DNA of 64,000 bases from Cryobacterium sp. Y57 (lineage in GTDB: Bacteria > Actinomycetota > Actinomycetes > Actinomycetales > Microbacteriaceae): the NCBI RefSeq assembly GCF_002929505.1, contig NZ_PJJL01000068.1, forward strand, positions 62,001 to 126,000. The letters run 5' to 3'. Made by a program: the position numbers and the translations under genes. Shown in pieces: positions 7,242-14,875 of this stretch (position 1 is its first letter; every line of letters begins with the position of its first letter). Under the pieces are notes generated by a model. The model worked only from the letters and a program-made list of their open reading frames with translations, searched no databases and was not told where the DNA came from.

Positions 7242-9587
7242 TCACAGCGCGGCCGCCCCCAGTCCCGCGCCCTCCGGTGAAGGGGCGTTCACCCGGTCGA
7301 GGTGGTCGATTCCGTCGGCCGTGATCCAGATCACCCGCGCCGTGGACAGGTCGTAGAAGACGCCGGCAAGATGCACGCGACCGCTCGCGACCGCCGGGCC
7401 GACAAGCGGATGCCGCTGCAAATTCTGCAGCTGGTCGACCTCGCTGAAACCAGCATCTCGTGCCGCCCGCCCAACGGGATGTCCGTTGCGAAGGGCTTCA
7501 CGGCTGGGGCGCACATGATCGAGCCAGGCATCGATGGCTCCCCGTTGGCGGCCGGCGCTATCCTCGGCGGCCGCCTCTGTCGCATCTGTCACGTCCATCG
7601 CCTCCGTCTCCTCCCGCGCCTGCTCATTGTGCACGGCCGCCATGGCACCGCAGCCGGAATGGCCACACACCACAATTGAATTCACGGATAGTTCGTCAAG
7701 ACCGAACGCGAGCGCCGCGTCGATCGAGGGTTCTGTACCGTGCGCGCACACGACGTTACCGATATTGCGCACCGTGAACAGGTCACCGGGGCCGCTGCTC
7801 GTGATCAGGTTGGGAATGATGCGGGAGTCCGCGCAGGTCAGGAACACGGTGTCGGGATTCTGGGAGTCGGCCACCTCCTGCATGTGCGGGCGCACGCGAG
7901 CCGCATGGCGACGGTGATAGTCGTCGATGCCGTGGATCACCGGGTTCAGCGGACGCGGGTGCGCGTAGCTGTTGGCTCCGCCGCGGTCACGGCCCTGCCA
8001 GGCCTTCCAGGGCGCAAAACCGAGGCGGGTCGTGGACGGTGCCGAGTTTCTGCGGGGCGGGAGTGCCGCCGCCAATTCGAGGGTTGCGGCGCCGCCCTCG
8101 TCGATCTGTACCGTGCCGCCGGTGCTCTCGTGTTGACGTTGCCAGGCGCTGAGCGTCTCGTAGGCCGGATGGTCGAAGAAATCGACCGCCAGATCGATCG
8201 TGACGTGGGAACCCGCTGGCACAGAGCTCAGAACAGAATTCAAGCGCGGGAGCGACAGAAAACTGCACGACCCCTCGATCACAACCCGCCACAATTTCGA
8301 TTCCGGAGGACCCGCTGGTTCGGCGTGGATGGAGGCGCGAACCACACGCCACAAAACGAGGGCGGCTGCCAAGGCGAGTCCGATCATGACCCCCTCAAGC
8401 AGGTTGAGAAACACGACCCCGATCAAAGTGATGCAGTACACCAGCAGGTCGCCGGTGCGTCGGGCGGTCTTGAAATTGGCCAGGCTCGCCAGCCGCACGC
8501 CCACGACGATCAGAAGTCCCGCGAGCACCGCCTGCGGAATCTGCTGAATCAGACCGGCGAACAGCAACGAGAAGACCAAAATCCACACGCCGTGCAAAAT
8601 GGTGGACGTGCGCGACCGTGCACCCGCTTCCACGTTGGTAGCACTGCGCACGATGACCCCGGTGACGGGCAAACCGCCGATCGCACCGGAGAGCATGTTC
8701 GCCGCCCCCTGCCCCAGAAGTTCGCGGTTGAAGTTGGTGCGCGGTCCGGTGTGCATCTTGTCGAGTGCCACCGCAGAAAGCAACGATTCGATGCTCGCGA
8801 TCAACGCGATAGACAGAACGCCCATCATGATCGCCTGCCAGTTTCCCTCGGGAACCTCGGGAAAAGACAGGGCGTCGAGAATTGACCCGTCGAAGGTGAC
8901 GCGTTCCACGTTGGCACCGAGCAGTACCGACAGGATCGTGACGCCGACCACGGCAACGAGCTGTCCTGGAACCCGGCGCACGGCTGGCGGCAGTCGTTTC
9001 CAGAGCACCAGGATGGCGATGACCAGGGCACCGAGGAGCACGGCCGGAAGATTCGCGGCCGCGAGCGCTGCGGGGAGGCTCGTAATGTTCGCGAGGGCTG
9101 AGCTGCTCGATTCGGAGCCGATCATGACATGCAGCTGTTGCAGCACGATGGTGATTCCGATGCCAGCGAGCATGGCGTGCACGACCACCGGGGAGACGGC
9201 CAGTGCCGCCCGGCCGATGCGACAGGAGCCAAAGACGATCTGCACAAACCCGGCGGCGACGGTGATCGCGCAGGTCGCCTGCCACCCGAACTGGTCGATG
9301 AGGCCGGCGACGATCACGGTCAGCCCAGCGGCGGGGCCGCTGACCTGCAGCGGAGAACCGCCGAGGCTGCCCGCGACGATCCCGCCAACGGCGGCGGCAA
9401 TCAGACCGGCCATGACCGGCGCGCCCGACGCCGCTGCGATGCCCAGCGAGAGGGGGACGGCTACGAGAAAAACGACGAACGACGCGGGAAAGTTGAAACG
9501 CAGGTCGTTCGTCAGGAAACTGCGAATGCGCCCGCTGCGCGACGTTCCGGGGGGCGAGGAGGCCGAATGGGTGAAGTGCGTGGTCAT
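7242..9587 (-). CDS. SulP-family transporter fused to a beta-carbonic anhydrase
   Basis: Protein of 781 aa. The N-terminal ~430 residues form a SulP/SLC26 membrane domain (LRFNFPASFVVFLVAVPLSLGIA, GGSPLQVSGPAAGLTV, followed by about ten hydrophobic segments). A STAS-like region follows at ~460-540. The C-terminal ~200 residues are a beta-carbonic anhydrase with zinc ligands C585, D587-R589 pair (CADSR), H643 and C646 (HSGCG). Such fusions are thought to couple bicarbonate transport to CO2/bicarbonate interconversion at the membrane. The open frame runs further upstream, but the ATG at 9587 has GAAGGA at good spacing and begins the family N-terminus. All zinc ligands are present, so the enzyme should be active. 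Confidence 0.9.
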   Translation of the reverse strand: MTTHFTHSASSPPGTSRSGRIRSFLTNDLRFNFPASFVVFLVAVPLSLGIAAASGAPVMAGLIAAAVGGIVAGSLGGSPLQVSGPAAGLTVIVAGLIDQFGWQATCAITVAAGFVQIVFGSCRIGRAALAVSPVVVHAMLAGIGITIVLQQLHVMIGSESSSSALANITSLPAALAAANLPAVLLGALVIAILVLWKRLPPAVRRVPGQLVAVVGVTILSVLLGANVERVTFDGSILDALSFPEVPEGNWQAIMMGVLSIALIASIESLLSAVALDKMHTGPRTNFNRELLGQGAANMLSGAIGGLPVTGVIVRSATNVEAGARSRTSTILHGVWILVFSLLFAGLIQQIPQAVLAGLLIVVGVRLASLANFKTARRTGDLLVYCITLIGVVFLNLLEGVMIGLALAAALVLWRVVRASIHAEPAGPPESKLWRVVIEGSCSFLSLPRLNSVLSSVPAGSHVTIDLAVDFFDHPAYETLSAWQRQHESTGGTVQIDEGGAATLELAAALPPRRNSAPSTTRLGFAPWKAWQGRDRGGANSYAHPRPLNPVIHGIDDYHRRHAARVRPHMQEVADSQNPDTVFLTCADSRIIPNLITSSGPGDLFTVRNIGNVVCAHGTEPSIDAALAFGLDELSVNSIVVCGHSGCGAMAAVHNEQAREETEAMDVTDATEAAAEDSAGRQRGAIDAWLDHVRPSREALRNGHPVGRAARDAGFSEVDQLQNLQRHPLVGPAVASGRVHLAGVFYDLSTARVIWITADGIDHLDRVNAPSPEGAGLGAAAL

Positions 9588-9819
9588 GAAAAAGTCCTTC
9601 GTTCGTAGAATATTCGTGCTGCCTGGGTCCGGAGACAGGCCATCGCACCAGGCGCCGAGTCTCGGGACGCCGATAGGCGGGTGCCGATAAGTCTCCGTGG
9701 ACGCGCTGGTCTCAGTGAGCGCGCAACCAACCCGCTCCTGGGGGCACGTGAAAGGCGTGCACTGTCTCTGGGCAGGAATTGCGTGGCGGGGTGCTCTGCC
9801 GTGGGAATCTGCTCGACTT

Positions 9820-10215
9820 CTAGGTCTGGCTGATGCACAGTGCGGTAAGCGTGACCGGGCGAGGCGGGGCCTCCAGGCAGCGTATTGCTGCCGACCAGCG
9901 AATGCGCGGCGCGAAAGACAACACTGTGAGGGCGCTGGGCTGGCGAATAAGCGCTCGAGGCAGAACGATGCCTCGCCCGGGCTCTGCCGCCGCGCAGAGA
10001 TCCGCGTCGTTGACCTGGAGTGCCGGTGCGGCCGGCTCTGTTCCGACGACCTGCACGGAGCTGATCGCCGAAGTGGCAGCGCTGTCACCCGAATCGGCCA
10101 GGAGCGCCCCGTCGAGGGAGTGTCCGAAGATCAACGAGATGGTCGTGCCGATAAGGGCCAGCATCATCGTCACGGTGCGGCGCAGGTCACCCGCCGCCTG
10201 AAACGCAGGGGTCAT
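9820..10215 (-). CDS. Small hypothetical membrane-anchored protein
   Basis: Protein of 131 aa with no family I recognise. The start is well supported: ATG at 10215 is preceded by AAGGAGGTACCCG, an almost perfect Shine-Dalgarno. Residues ~14-30 (TVTMMLALIGTTISLIF) are one hydrophobic segment, either a signal anchor or a signal peptide, followed by a polar Ala/Pro-rich tail. Two cysteines occur near the middle and end. It lies upstream of, and in the same direction as, the SulP-carbonic anhydrase gene with a 232-bp gap in which I see no gene. A longer upstream frame exists but lacks a ribosome site. Confidence 0.55.
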   Translation of the reverse strand: MTPAFQAAGDLRRTVTMMLALIGTTISLIFGHSLDGALLADSGDSAATSAISSVQVVGTEPAAPALQVNDADLCAAAEPGRGIVLPRALIRQPSALTVLSFAPRIRWSAAIRCLEAPPRPVTLTALCISQT

Positions 10216-10436
10216 CGGGTACCTCCTTATCGGCACCTCAGGTCGTCGTCGACCCACGACCGCGAGCCTTCCGACCGCTGAAAACTCAGGTGATCTGGAA
10301 GGTAAAAAGTAGCAAGATAATCTCTGTTTAACCTGACCAGAAGGCAAATCAACGCTAGATGTTCACGCACTCGTCACGAAACCTTCAGGGCACGCCGCAC
10401 GCGCCACGCAACTGATGGACGGGCCGGACGGAGCCT

Positions 10437-10580
10437 CAGCGCGGTCAGAAAGACTCAGCGCGGTCAGAAAAGCGCAGCGCGGTCAGAGAGACTCAGCGCG
10501 GCCAGAAAAGCGCAGCGCGGTCAGAAAGACTCAGCGCGGCCAGAAAAGCGCAGCGCGGTCAGGAAGGCTCAGCGCGGTAG
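10437..10580. repeat. Tandem repeat, 19-bp unit, about 7.6 copies in alternating A/B form
   Basis: Seven full units and one partial. The unit is CAGCGCGGTCAGAAAGACT (A form) alternating with CAGCGCGGTCAGAAAAGCG (B form, sometimes GGCCAG), so the true period may be 38 bp. The stretch 10216-10638 contains this array and otherwise no supported gene. It lies downstream of the potassium-transport operon (minus strand) and upstream of the small protein at 10215. Function is unknown; repeat-length variation between strains would be expected. Confidence 0.9.
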
Positions 10581-10638
10581 GTGGCGGAAGCGTTTTGGGT
10601 GCACGTTCTGGTTCAGATCCTCACGTCAACCGGAAGCT

Positions 10639-10872
10639 TCAGGCCTGGGCCCGGCGCGGTCTTGGTTCGGGCGCCGGCGGCACGAGCTTCGCGGCCACGA
10701 CGTCAGCCATCGCGAGTGTGACCAGTCCGCGCCGGGTCTCCACCGAAACGGATACCGCGCTGCGGCTCCGCAGAAAGCCCAGCGCGTCCGTGTATCCACC
10801 CGGAATGCTGGTGCGCACGACGACGCGAGTGCCAAGCGGTGCGTCCGTGAGAAAAACGAAGGGGGAACTCAT
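10639..10872 (-). CDS. Small SH3-like domain protein (Rv0428c N-terminal domain type)
   Basis: Protein of 77 aa. The pattern LGTRVVVRTSIPGGYTDALGFL, then a beta-rich stretch, then RRGLVTLAMADVVAAKLVPP, matches the short SH3-like domain found at the N-terminus of actinobacterial acetyltransferases such as Rv0428c, and also as a free small protein. Here no acetyltransferase domain follows, so it is the stand-alone form. Its ATG overlaps the stop of the TrkA gene (ATGA), so it is translationally coupled and likely part of the potassium-uptake operon. A role linked to that operon is inference from position only. Confidence 0.65.
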   Translation of the reverse strand: MSSPFVFLTDAPLGTRVVVRTSIPGGYTDALGFLRSRSAVSVSVETRRGLVTLAMADVVAAKLVPPAPEPRPRRAQA

Positions 10873-11567
10873 CGCATCAGGCTGTATTCTTCGACTCGCG
10901 CAGATTCTCCGGCGATGAGAATGATGTCGCCATCTTCGATCACGGTGTCGAGCGAGGTGTAGCTCCAGCCTGTGCCGGGGCGGTGAAACGCGGTGACGGT
11001 GATGCCGTAACGGGCACGCACCTTGGCCTGGCCGAGAGGTACGCCGATGAGCGCCCGCGGCGGTGCCGTCTTGACCAGCGCAAAGTTCTCGCCGATCTCG
11101 ATATAGTCCTGCATGGCGCCGCGCACCAGGTGCGCAACTCGCTTGCCCATATCTTTCTCCGGGTAGATGACATGGTTGACGCCGAGCTGGGTCAGGATCT
11201 CGCCGTGCGGGTCGCTGACCGCTTTGGCCCAGATGTTCGCGATGCCCAGCTTGAGCAGCAGCGAAGCGGTGAGGATGTTTGCCTGGATATCGCCGCCGAT
11301 CGCCACGACCACGCTGGAGAAGTCGGGTACCGAGAGCTCCCGCAGGGTCGCCTCCTTGGTGGAGTCGGCACGCACCACGTGGGTGAGCAGTCGGTTGTGC
11401 ATCTGTACCACCTCTTCGTCCCCGTCGATGCCGAGCACCTCGGTGCCACTGTTCATGAGTTCGAGCGCGAGCGCGCTGCCAAACCGGCCGAGACCGATGA
11501 CGACGACCGACTCAGCTTCGGCGAGGCGGGCGGGGTCGCGGTTTCCGAACAGCGAATATTTAGCCAA
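10869..11567 (-). CDS. trkA: Potassium uptake regulatory subunit, TrkA/KtrA family
   Basis: Protein of 232 aa, the cytoplasmic gating ring subunit of a Trk/Ktr potassium channel-transporter. The RCK N domain begins at about residue 20 with the nucleotide-binding VVVIGLGRFGSALALEL, followed by LGIDGDEEVV and VRADSTKEATLREL. The RCK C domain covers the last ~80 residues (PPRALIGVPLGQAKVRARYGITV and GDIILIAGESARVEE). The start codon lies within the 3' end of the TrkH gene (8-bp overlap) and the stop overlaps the next small gene, so all three are one operon. Confidence 0.9.
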   Translation of the reverse strand: MAKYSLFGNRDPARLAEAESVVVIGLGRFGSALALELMNSGTEVLGIDGDEEVVQMHNRLLTHVVRADSTKEATLRELSVPDFSSVVVAIGGDIQANILTASLLLKLGIANIWAKAVSDPHGEILTQLGVNHVIYPEKDMGKRVAHLVRGAMQDYIEIGENFALVKTAPPRALIGVPLGQAKVRARYGITVTAFHRPGTGWSYTSLDTVIEDGDIILIAGESARVEEYSLMR

Positions 11568-12969
11568 TGATCGGCCTTTCCTTGGGAAGTTCGTAGGTGG
11601 TGTGGCGTTCGCGCAGGGCGATGGCCGACGCGAAGGTGATCGGGCCGAGGCGGCCGATGAACATGAGCAGAATCAGGATGACCTGCCCTCCCCATGGCAG
11701 CCCCGCGGTGATCCCGGTTGACAGTCCCACCGTTGCAAAAGCGGAGATCGTCTCGAACAGCAGCGCGTCCAGAGAGATGTCGGTCAGGAGCATGAGTGCC
11801 GCCGTCGCGGCAATGATGACGCCGACGGCGAGCAGGGAGATCGTGATCGCCTCACGGTGCACCGCCCGGGAAAGCCGTTTGCCGAACACGTTGACGGCAA
11901 CTTGCCCGCGCACCTCGGTCCAGATAATGAAGAACAGTACGGCGAACGTCGTGATTTTAATGCCGCCGGCGGTTCCGGCGGGGCCGCCACCGATCAGCAT
12001 CAAAACGTCCATCCCGAGCAGGGTGGCGGAGTCGAGCTGGCCGATGTCGATGCTATTGAAACCGGCGGTGCGGGTCTGCACCGACTGGAAGAAACCGGCC
12101 AGTAGTTTGCCCGACCAGTCCAATGGGCCGAGAGTATTCGGATTCGACCATTCAACGGCGGTGATGTATGCCGTTCCGGCAATAAGTAGCACGAGCGTGC
12201 CGACCACCACGATGCGGGTATTCATGGTCCAGGTGCGAATCGACCAGGCGTGCTGTAACCAGTGCCGGGAACCCCGCCCCTGCCGCCGCAGCTGCCGCCG
12301 CAGCTGCACGATCACCGGAAAGCCGAGGCCACCGAGAATGACGGCGGCGGCGATCGGCAGGCAGATCCAGGCATCCGTTGCGTATCCCATGAGATTGTCG
12401 CTGAACAGGGCGAAGCCGGCATTATTGAAGCTCGACACCGAGTGGAACACCCCCAGCCAGATAGCCCGGCCGACGGGCTCGCCGTAGCCGATCATGAAGC
12501 GCAGCGCGAGCATCATCGCCACGGTGACCTCGATCGCGAGCGAGATCCGCACGACACCGAACACCAGCCCCTTCACGTCAGCGAGACCGACGCTCTTGGT
12601 TTCGGCGGCGGCCGTGATGCGCGAGCGCAAGGAGAGCTTGCGGGCGATCGCGAGCCCGACGACCGAGGCAAAAGACATGATCCCGAACCCGCCAATTTGA
12701 ATGAGCAGCAGAATCACGACCTGACCGAACGGTGTCCAGTACACCGCCGTATCGACGACGGTCAGCCCGGTGACGCACACCGCGCTCGTCGCGGTGAACA
12801 GGGCCTCCAGAAACGATGCACCGCCCGGCCCGACCCGAGCATTCGGCAGCATCAACAGCGCCGTGCCGCCGAAAATGGTCAGGGCGAAGCCGGAAACGAC
12901 GACCTGCGCCGGATGCAGCCGGTACCGCTTCGTTGTGTTGCCGCGTTCGCGGATGGCCCGTGAGTGCAC
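11560..12969 (-). CDS. trkH: Potassium uptake membrane subunit, TrkH/KtrB family
   Basis: Protein of 469 aa, integral membrane ion-conducting subunit. The four selectivity-filter loops are recognisable: SAVCVTGLTVVDT, FNNAGFALFSDN, RTAGFNSIDIG and FATVGLSTGI, each with the conserved glycine, embedded in about ten hydrophobic helices. The usual KtrB length is 440-480. It is the first gene of the trkH-trkA-SH3-like operon. Start at ATG 12969; the next upstream gene is divergent, with a 158-bp promoter region between. Confidence 0.9.
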   Translation of the reverse strand: MHSRAIRERGNTTKRYRLHPAQVVVSGFALTIFGGTALLMLPNARVGPGGASFLEALFTATSAVCVTGLTVVDTAVYWTPFGQVVILLLIQIGGFGIMSFASVVGLAIARKLSLRSRITAAAETKSVGLADVKGLVFGVVRISLAIEVTVAMMLALRFMIGYGEPVGRAIWLGVFHSVSSFNNAGFALFSDNLMGYATDAWICLPIAAAVILGGLGFPVIVQLRRQLRRQGRGSRHWLQHAWSIRTWTMNTRIVVVGTLVLLIAGTAYITAVEWSNPNTLGPLDWSGKLLAGFFQSVQTRTAGFNSIDIGQLDSATLLGMDVLMLIGGGPAGTAGGIKITTFAVLFFIIWTEVRGQVAVNVFGKRLSRAVHREAITISLLAVGVIIAATAALMLLTDISLDALLFETISAFATVGLSTGITAGLPWGGQVILILLMFIGRLGPITFASAIALRERHTTYELPKERPIIG

Positions 12970-13127
12970 GGACCAACTCTACGCTGGGCGCACTCGCCGC
13001 GGGTTACCCCTGATTCGTCGACCCGAGACCGTACTCGCTTCAGACGGCTTCGTCTACCCCCCTGAAATAGCAACGAGGTACTGGGTCGATGTGCGGGATA
13101 CTCACTTTAAGGGGTGAAACGGAACAC

Positions 13128-13778
13128 ATGATGCGCGAGGGGTTCGAGCCGGTAGTCAAGCACGTTCTGCGACCGCGGCGCAAGCTGGTCAAGCGGTCGA
13201 TTATCGCTGCACTGTCGTTGCTGGTCCCCGTTCTGATCGTGCTGTACTGGCTCACTATCCCCCGCGACACCTGGATTTTTGTCGCCGCTGTTCAGTTCGG
13301 CCTGACCCTTCTCGCAGTGATCGCTGTATTCGGGGCCCGCAGAGTGTGCGTGACCGTTGCGGCTGAGCGCTTGGAAAGCCGAAACCTACTGGGCCGGGTG
13401 ACCACGTTTGGCACGGCCGAAATTGCCAGCGTCGTGCTCGTCGAGCTGTATCAGAGCGAGATGGTCGAGACCCTCTCGCACCTGTACCTGCTGGACTCCG
13501 GCGGCGACGTGCTGCTTCGCCTGCGGGGCCAGGTGTGGCCCCGATCCGGGCTGGAGAACATTGTCGACACACTCGGGGTGACGGTCGTGCGACCACCCGA
13601 CCCGCTCACCGTGTCCGAGCTGGGGCGACTCCGTCCGCGGCTGGTGCGCCGCTGGACTCGACACGCTGCTCGGCTGGGAAACTCCTATCCCCGCACGTCT
13701 GCGCGGCGAGTGACAGATCCGATCGGCCGTTTACGGCCCCCGGCCCGACACGATGTCGGCCATGCGCGCGAACGGTGA
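13128..13778 (+). CDS. Hypothetical two-TM membrane protein
   Basis: Protein of 216 aa. After a basic N-terminus (RPRRKLVKRS) there are two hydrophobic helices at ~24-42 and ~48-66, then a soluble region (RVCVTVAAERLESRNLLGRVTTFGTAEIASVVLVEL) that resembles the pleckstrin-like bacterial PH domain of small actinobacterial membrane proteins. The last ~50 residues are Arg/Pro-rich and look disordered. The open frame extends upstream to 13089, but the ATG at 13128 (or the next codon, also ATG) gives a more natural N-terminus. Function unknown. The stretch 13779-13986 after it shows no gene. Confidence 0.55.
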   Translation: MMREGFEPVVKHVLRPRRKLVKRSIIAALSLLVPVLIVLYWLTIPRDTWIFVAAVQFGLTLLAVIAVFGARRVCVTVAAERLESRNLLGRVTTFGTAEIASVVLVELYQSEMVETLSHLYLLDSGGDVLLRLRGQVWPRSGLENIVDTLGVTVVRPPDPLTVSELGRLRPRLVRRWTRHAARLGNSYPRTSARRVTDPIGRLRPPARHDVGHARER

Positions 13779-13986
13779 CGTGGTGCGACGCCCGGCAAGC
13801 TCTGCTCGACCAACCAGTGAGTAGGAACGGTAGAGCGGTGGCGGGGAGCCAACGCAACGACTCGGTTCCCAGTCTTGGACCCGATGAGTGACCCACGGTA
13901 GATCGAGGAGCCCGCTGTTGCGCGAATGTCAAACAAAGCGACGACGGGGACCTTGCCGTTCTGCCGGGGGGACCGTGCCGCGCGTG

Positions 13987-14697
13987 TCATGACGAAAGAG
14001 TTTTCCGCTCCTTCCGCTGCCGTTCGAGTCGGCGGCGGGCGGCGAGTGCACGTTCGCCATCGAGTTTGGCGGCGACCGGAGCCCACAGCACGATAGCGAC
14101 ACCGGCGCCGAGTAATAAGCCACCGATGGTGTCGGTAAGCCAGTGCGCACCCAAATAGGTGCGGCTGAGCAGCATCACGATCGTGTACGCGGCGCCGGCG
14201 AGCGCCACCCAGAGGCGCGGAAAGATGATGGCGACGCACACCGCCATGGTCGCCGCGTTGGCGACATGACCGGAAGGAAACGACCCAAAATCGGATGTGA
14301 CCAGCATGTCTTCAGGGCGGGCCCGCCCAAAGACTTGTTTGAGCAGTTGCACGCCGACCGCACTCAGCACCGTGGCCACGAGGTAGTATCCGGCCGCCCA
14401 CGGCCGTTTGATCAGCACAAGCACGAGGATGATGACCAGCGGCACGACGAGCACGCCGAACGCGCCGCCGCCGAGTGTGTTCATGAACAGCGACGGAACT
14501 TCCCAGACCGGCGAACGATGCTCGATGATCTCGTTCATCCACTCGGTGTCAACCTCGAGGGCGATGCTGTTTGCCCGCACGACCACGACGAGACCGAGCA
14601 GGGCAGCCAACGCCATCGCGGAGATCCCGCTGACCACGGGCCAGCGACGGGAGATGCGGCGAGCTGCGGGGTCTGCAGCGCGTTCGGGGTTAGTCAT
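13987..14697 (-). CDS. PAP2-family membrane phosphatase
   Basis: Protein of 236 aa with about six hydrophobic segments. The three phosphatidate phosphatase motifs are in order: KQVFGRARPED (motif 1), FPSGHVANA (motif 2) and SRTYLGAHWLTDTIGG (motif 3, catalytic His). Such proteins dephosphorylate lipid phosphates, for example undecaprenyl pyrophosphate or phosphatidate; the exact substrate cannot be read. The C-terminus is basic (RRRLERQRKERK). It is a single gene between two apparently separate transcription units. Confidence 0.85.
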   Translation of the reverse strand: MTNPERAADPAARRISRRWPVVSGISAMALAALLGLVVVVRANSIALEVDTEWMNEIIEHRSPVWEVPSLFMNTLGGGAFGVLVVPLVIILVLVLIKRPWAAGYYLVATVLSAVGVQLLKQVFGRARPEDMLVTSDFGSFPSGHVANAATMAVCVAIIFPRLWVALAGAAYTIVMLLSRTYLGAHWLTDTIGGLLLGAGVAIVLWAPVAAKLDGERALAARRRLERQRKERKTLSS

Positions 14698-14760
14698 TCC
14701 GCCATCGTAGGTCAGCAGCCCGTTACTGCGCCTCCCATTGTGGACGGGGCCCGGGCCCGG

Positions 14761-14794
14761 ACCGTGGGCCTAGTTTATAAACTGGGCCCACGGT
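14761..14794. repeat. Near-perfect 34-bp palindrome (possible terminator or binding site)
   Basis: ACCGTGGGCC and GGCCCACGGT flank the perfect 12-bp palindrome AGTTTATAAACT, leaving a single mismatched pair. It lies between the end of the Bcr/CflA exporter (minus strand) and the start of the PAP2 gene (minus strand). It could act as a terminator of the former or an operator for the latter; there is no T-run after it. GGGCCC recurs immediately on both sides. Confidence 0.6.
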
Positions 14795-14813
14795 CACACC
14801 ATGGGCCCGAGCG

Positions 14814-14856
14814 GCGAAAGGGCTCAAGACGCGAAAGGGCTCAAGACGCGAAAGGG
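14814..14856. repeat. Direct repeat, 17-bp unit, 2.5 copies
   Basis: The unit GCGAAAGGGCTCAAGAC occurs twice in direct succession, then GCGAAAGGG as a partial third copy. It ends 19 bases before the stop codon of the exporter gene. No coding role is seen. Confidence 0.75.
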
Positions 14857-14875
14857 TCAGAGCGAGCGCCTCGGG

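Noticed and set aside
7740-8885. Plus-strand open frames over the SulP-carbonic anhydrase gene
   Set aside because: Antisense shadows of a well-recognised fusion protein; composition is low-complexity and no ribosome site fits.
9588-10088. N-terminal extension of the SulP-carbonic anhydrase frame
   Set aside because: Open frame only; Arg/Pro/Ser-rich with no conserved features, and the ATG at 9587 has the ribosome site.
10437-10580. CRISPR-like array
   Set aside because: The repeats are directly adjacent with no unique spacers and no cas genes nearby.
10415-10918. Plus-strand open frame containing the tandem repeats
   Set aside because: The 19-bp unit is not a multiple of three, so each copy is read in a shifting frame; the second half is antisense to the SH3-like gene.
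13606-13932. Small minus-strand frame in the gap before the PAP2 gene
   Set aside because: Mostly antisense to the two-TM protein, with no ribosome site or recognisable features.
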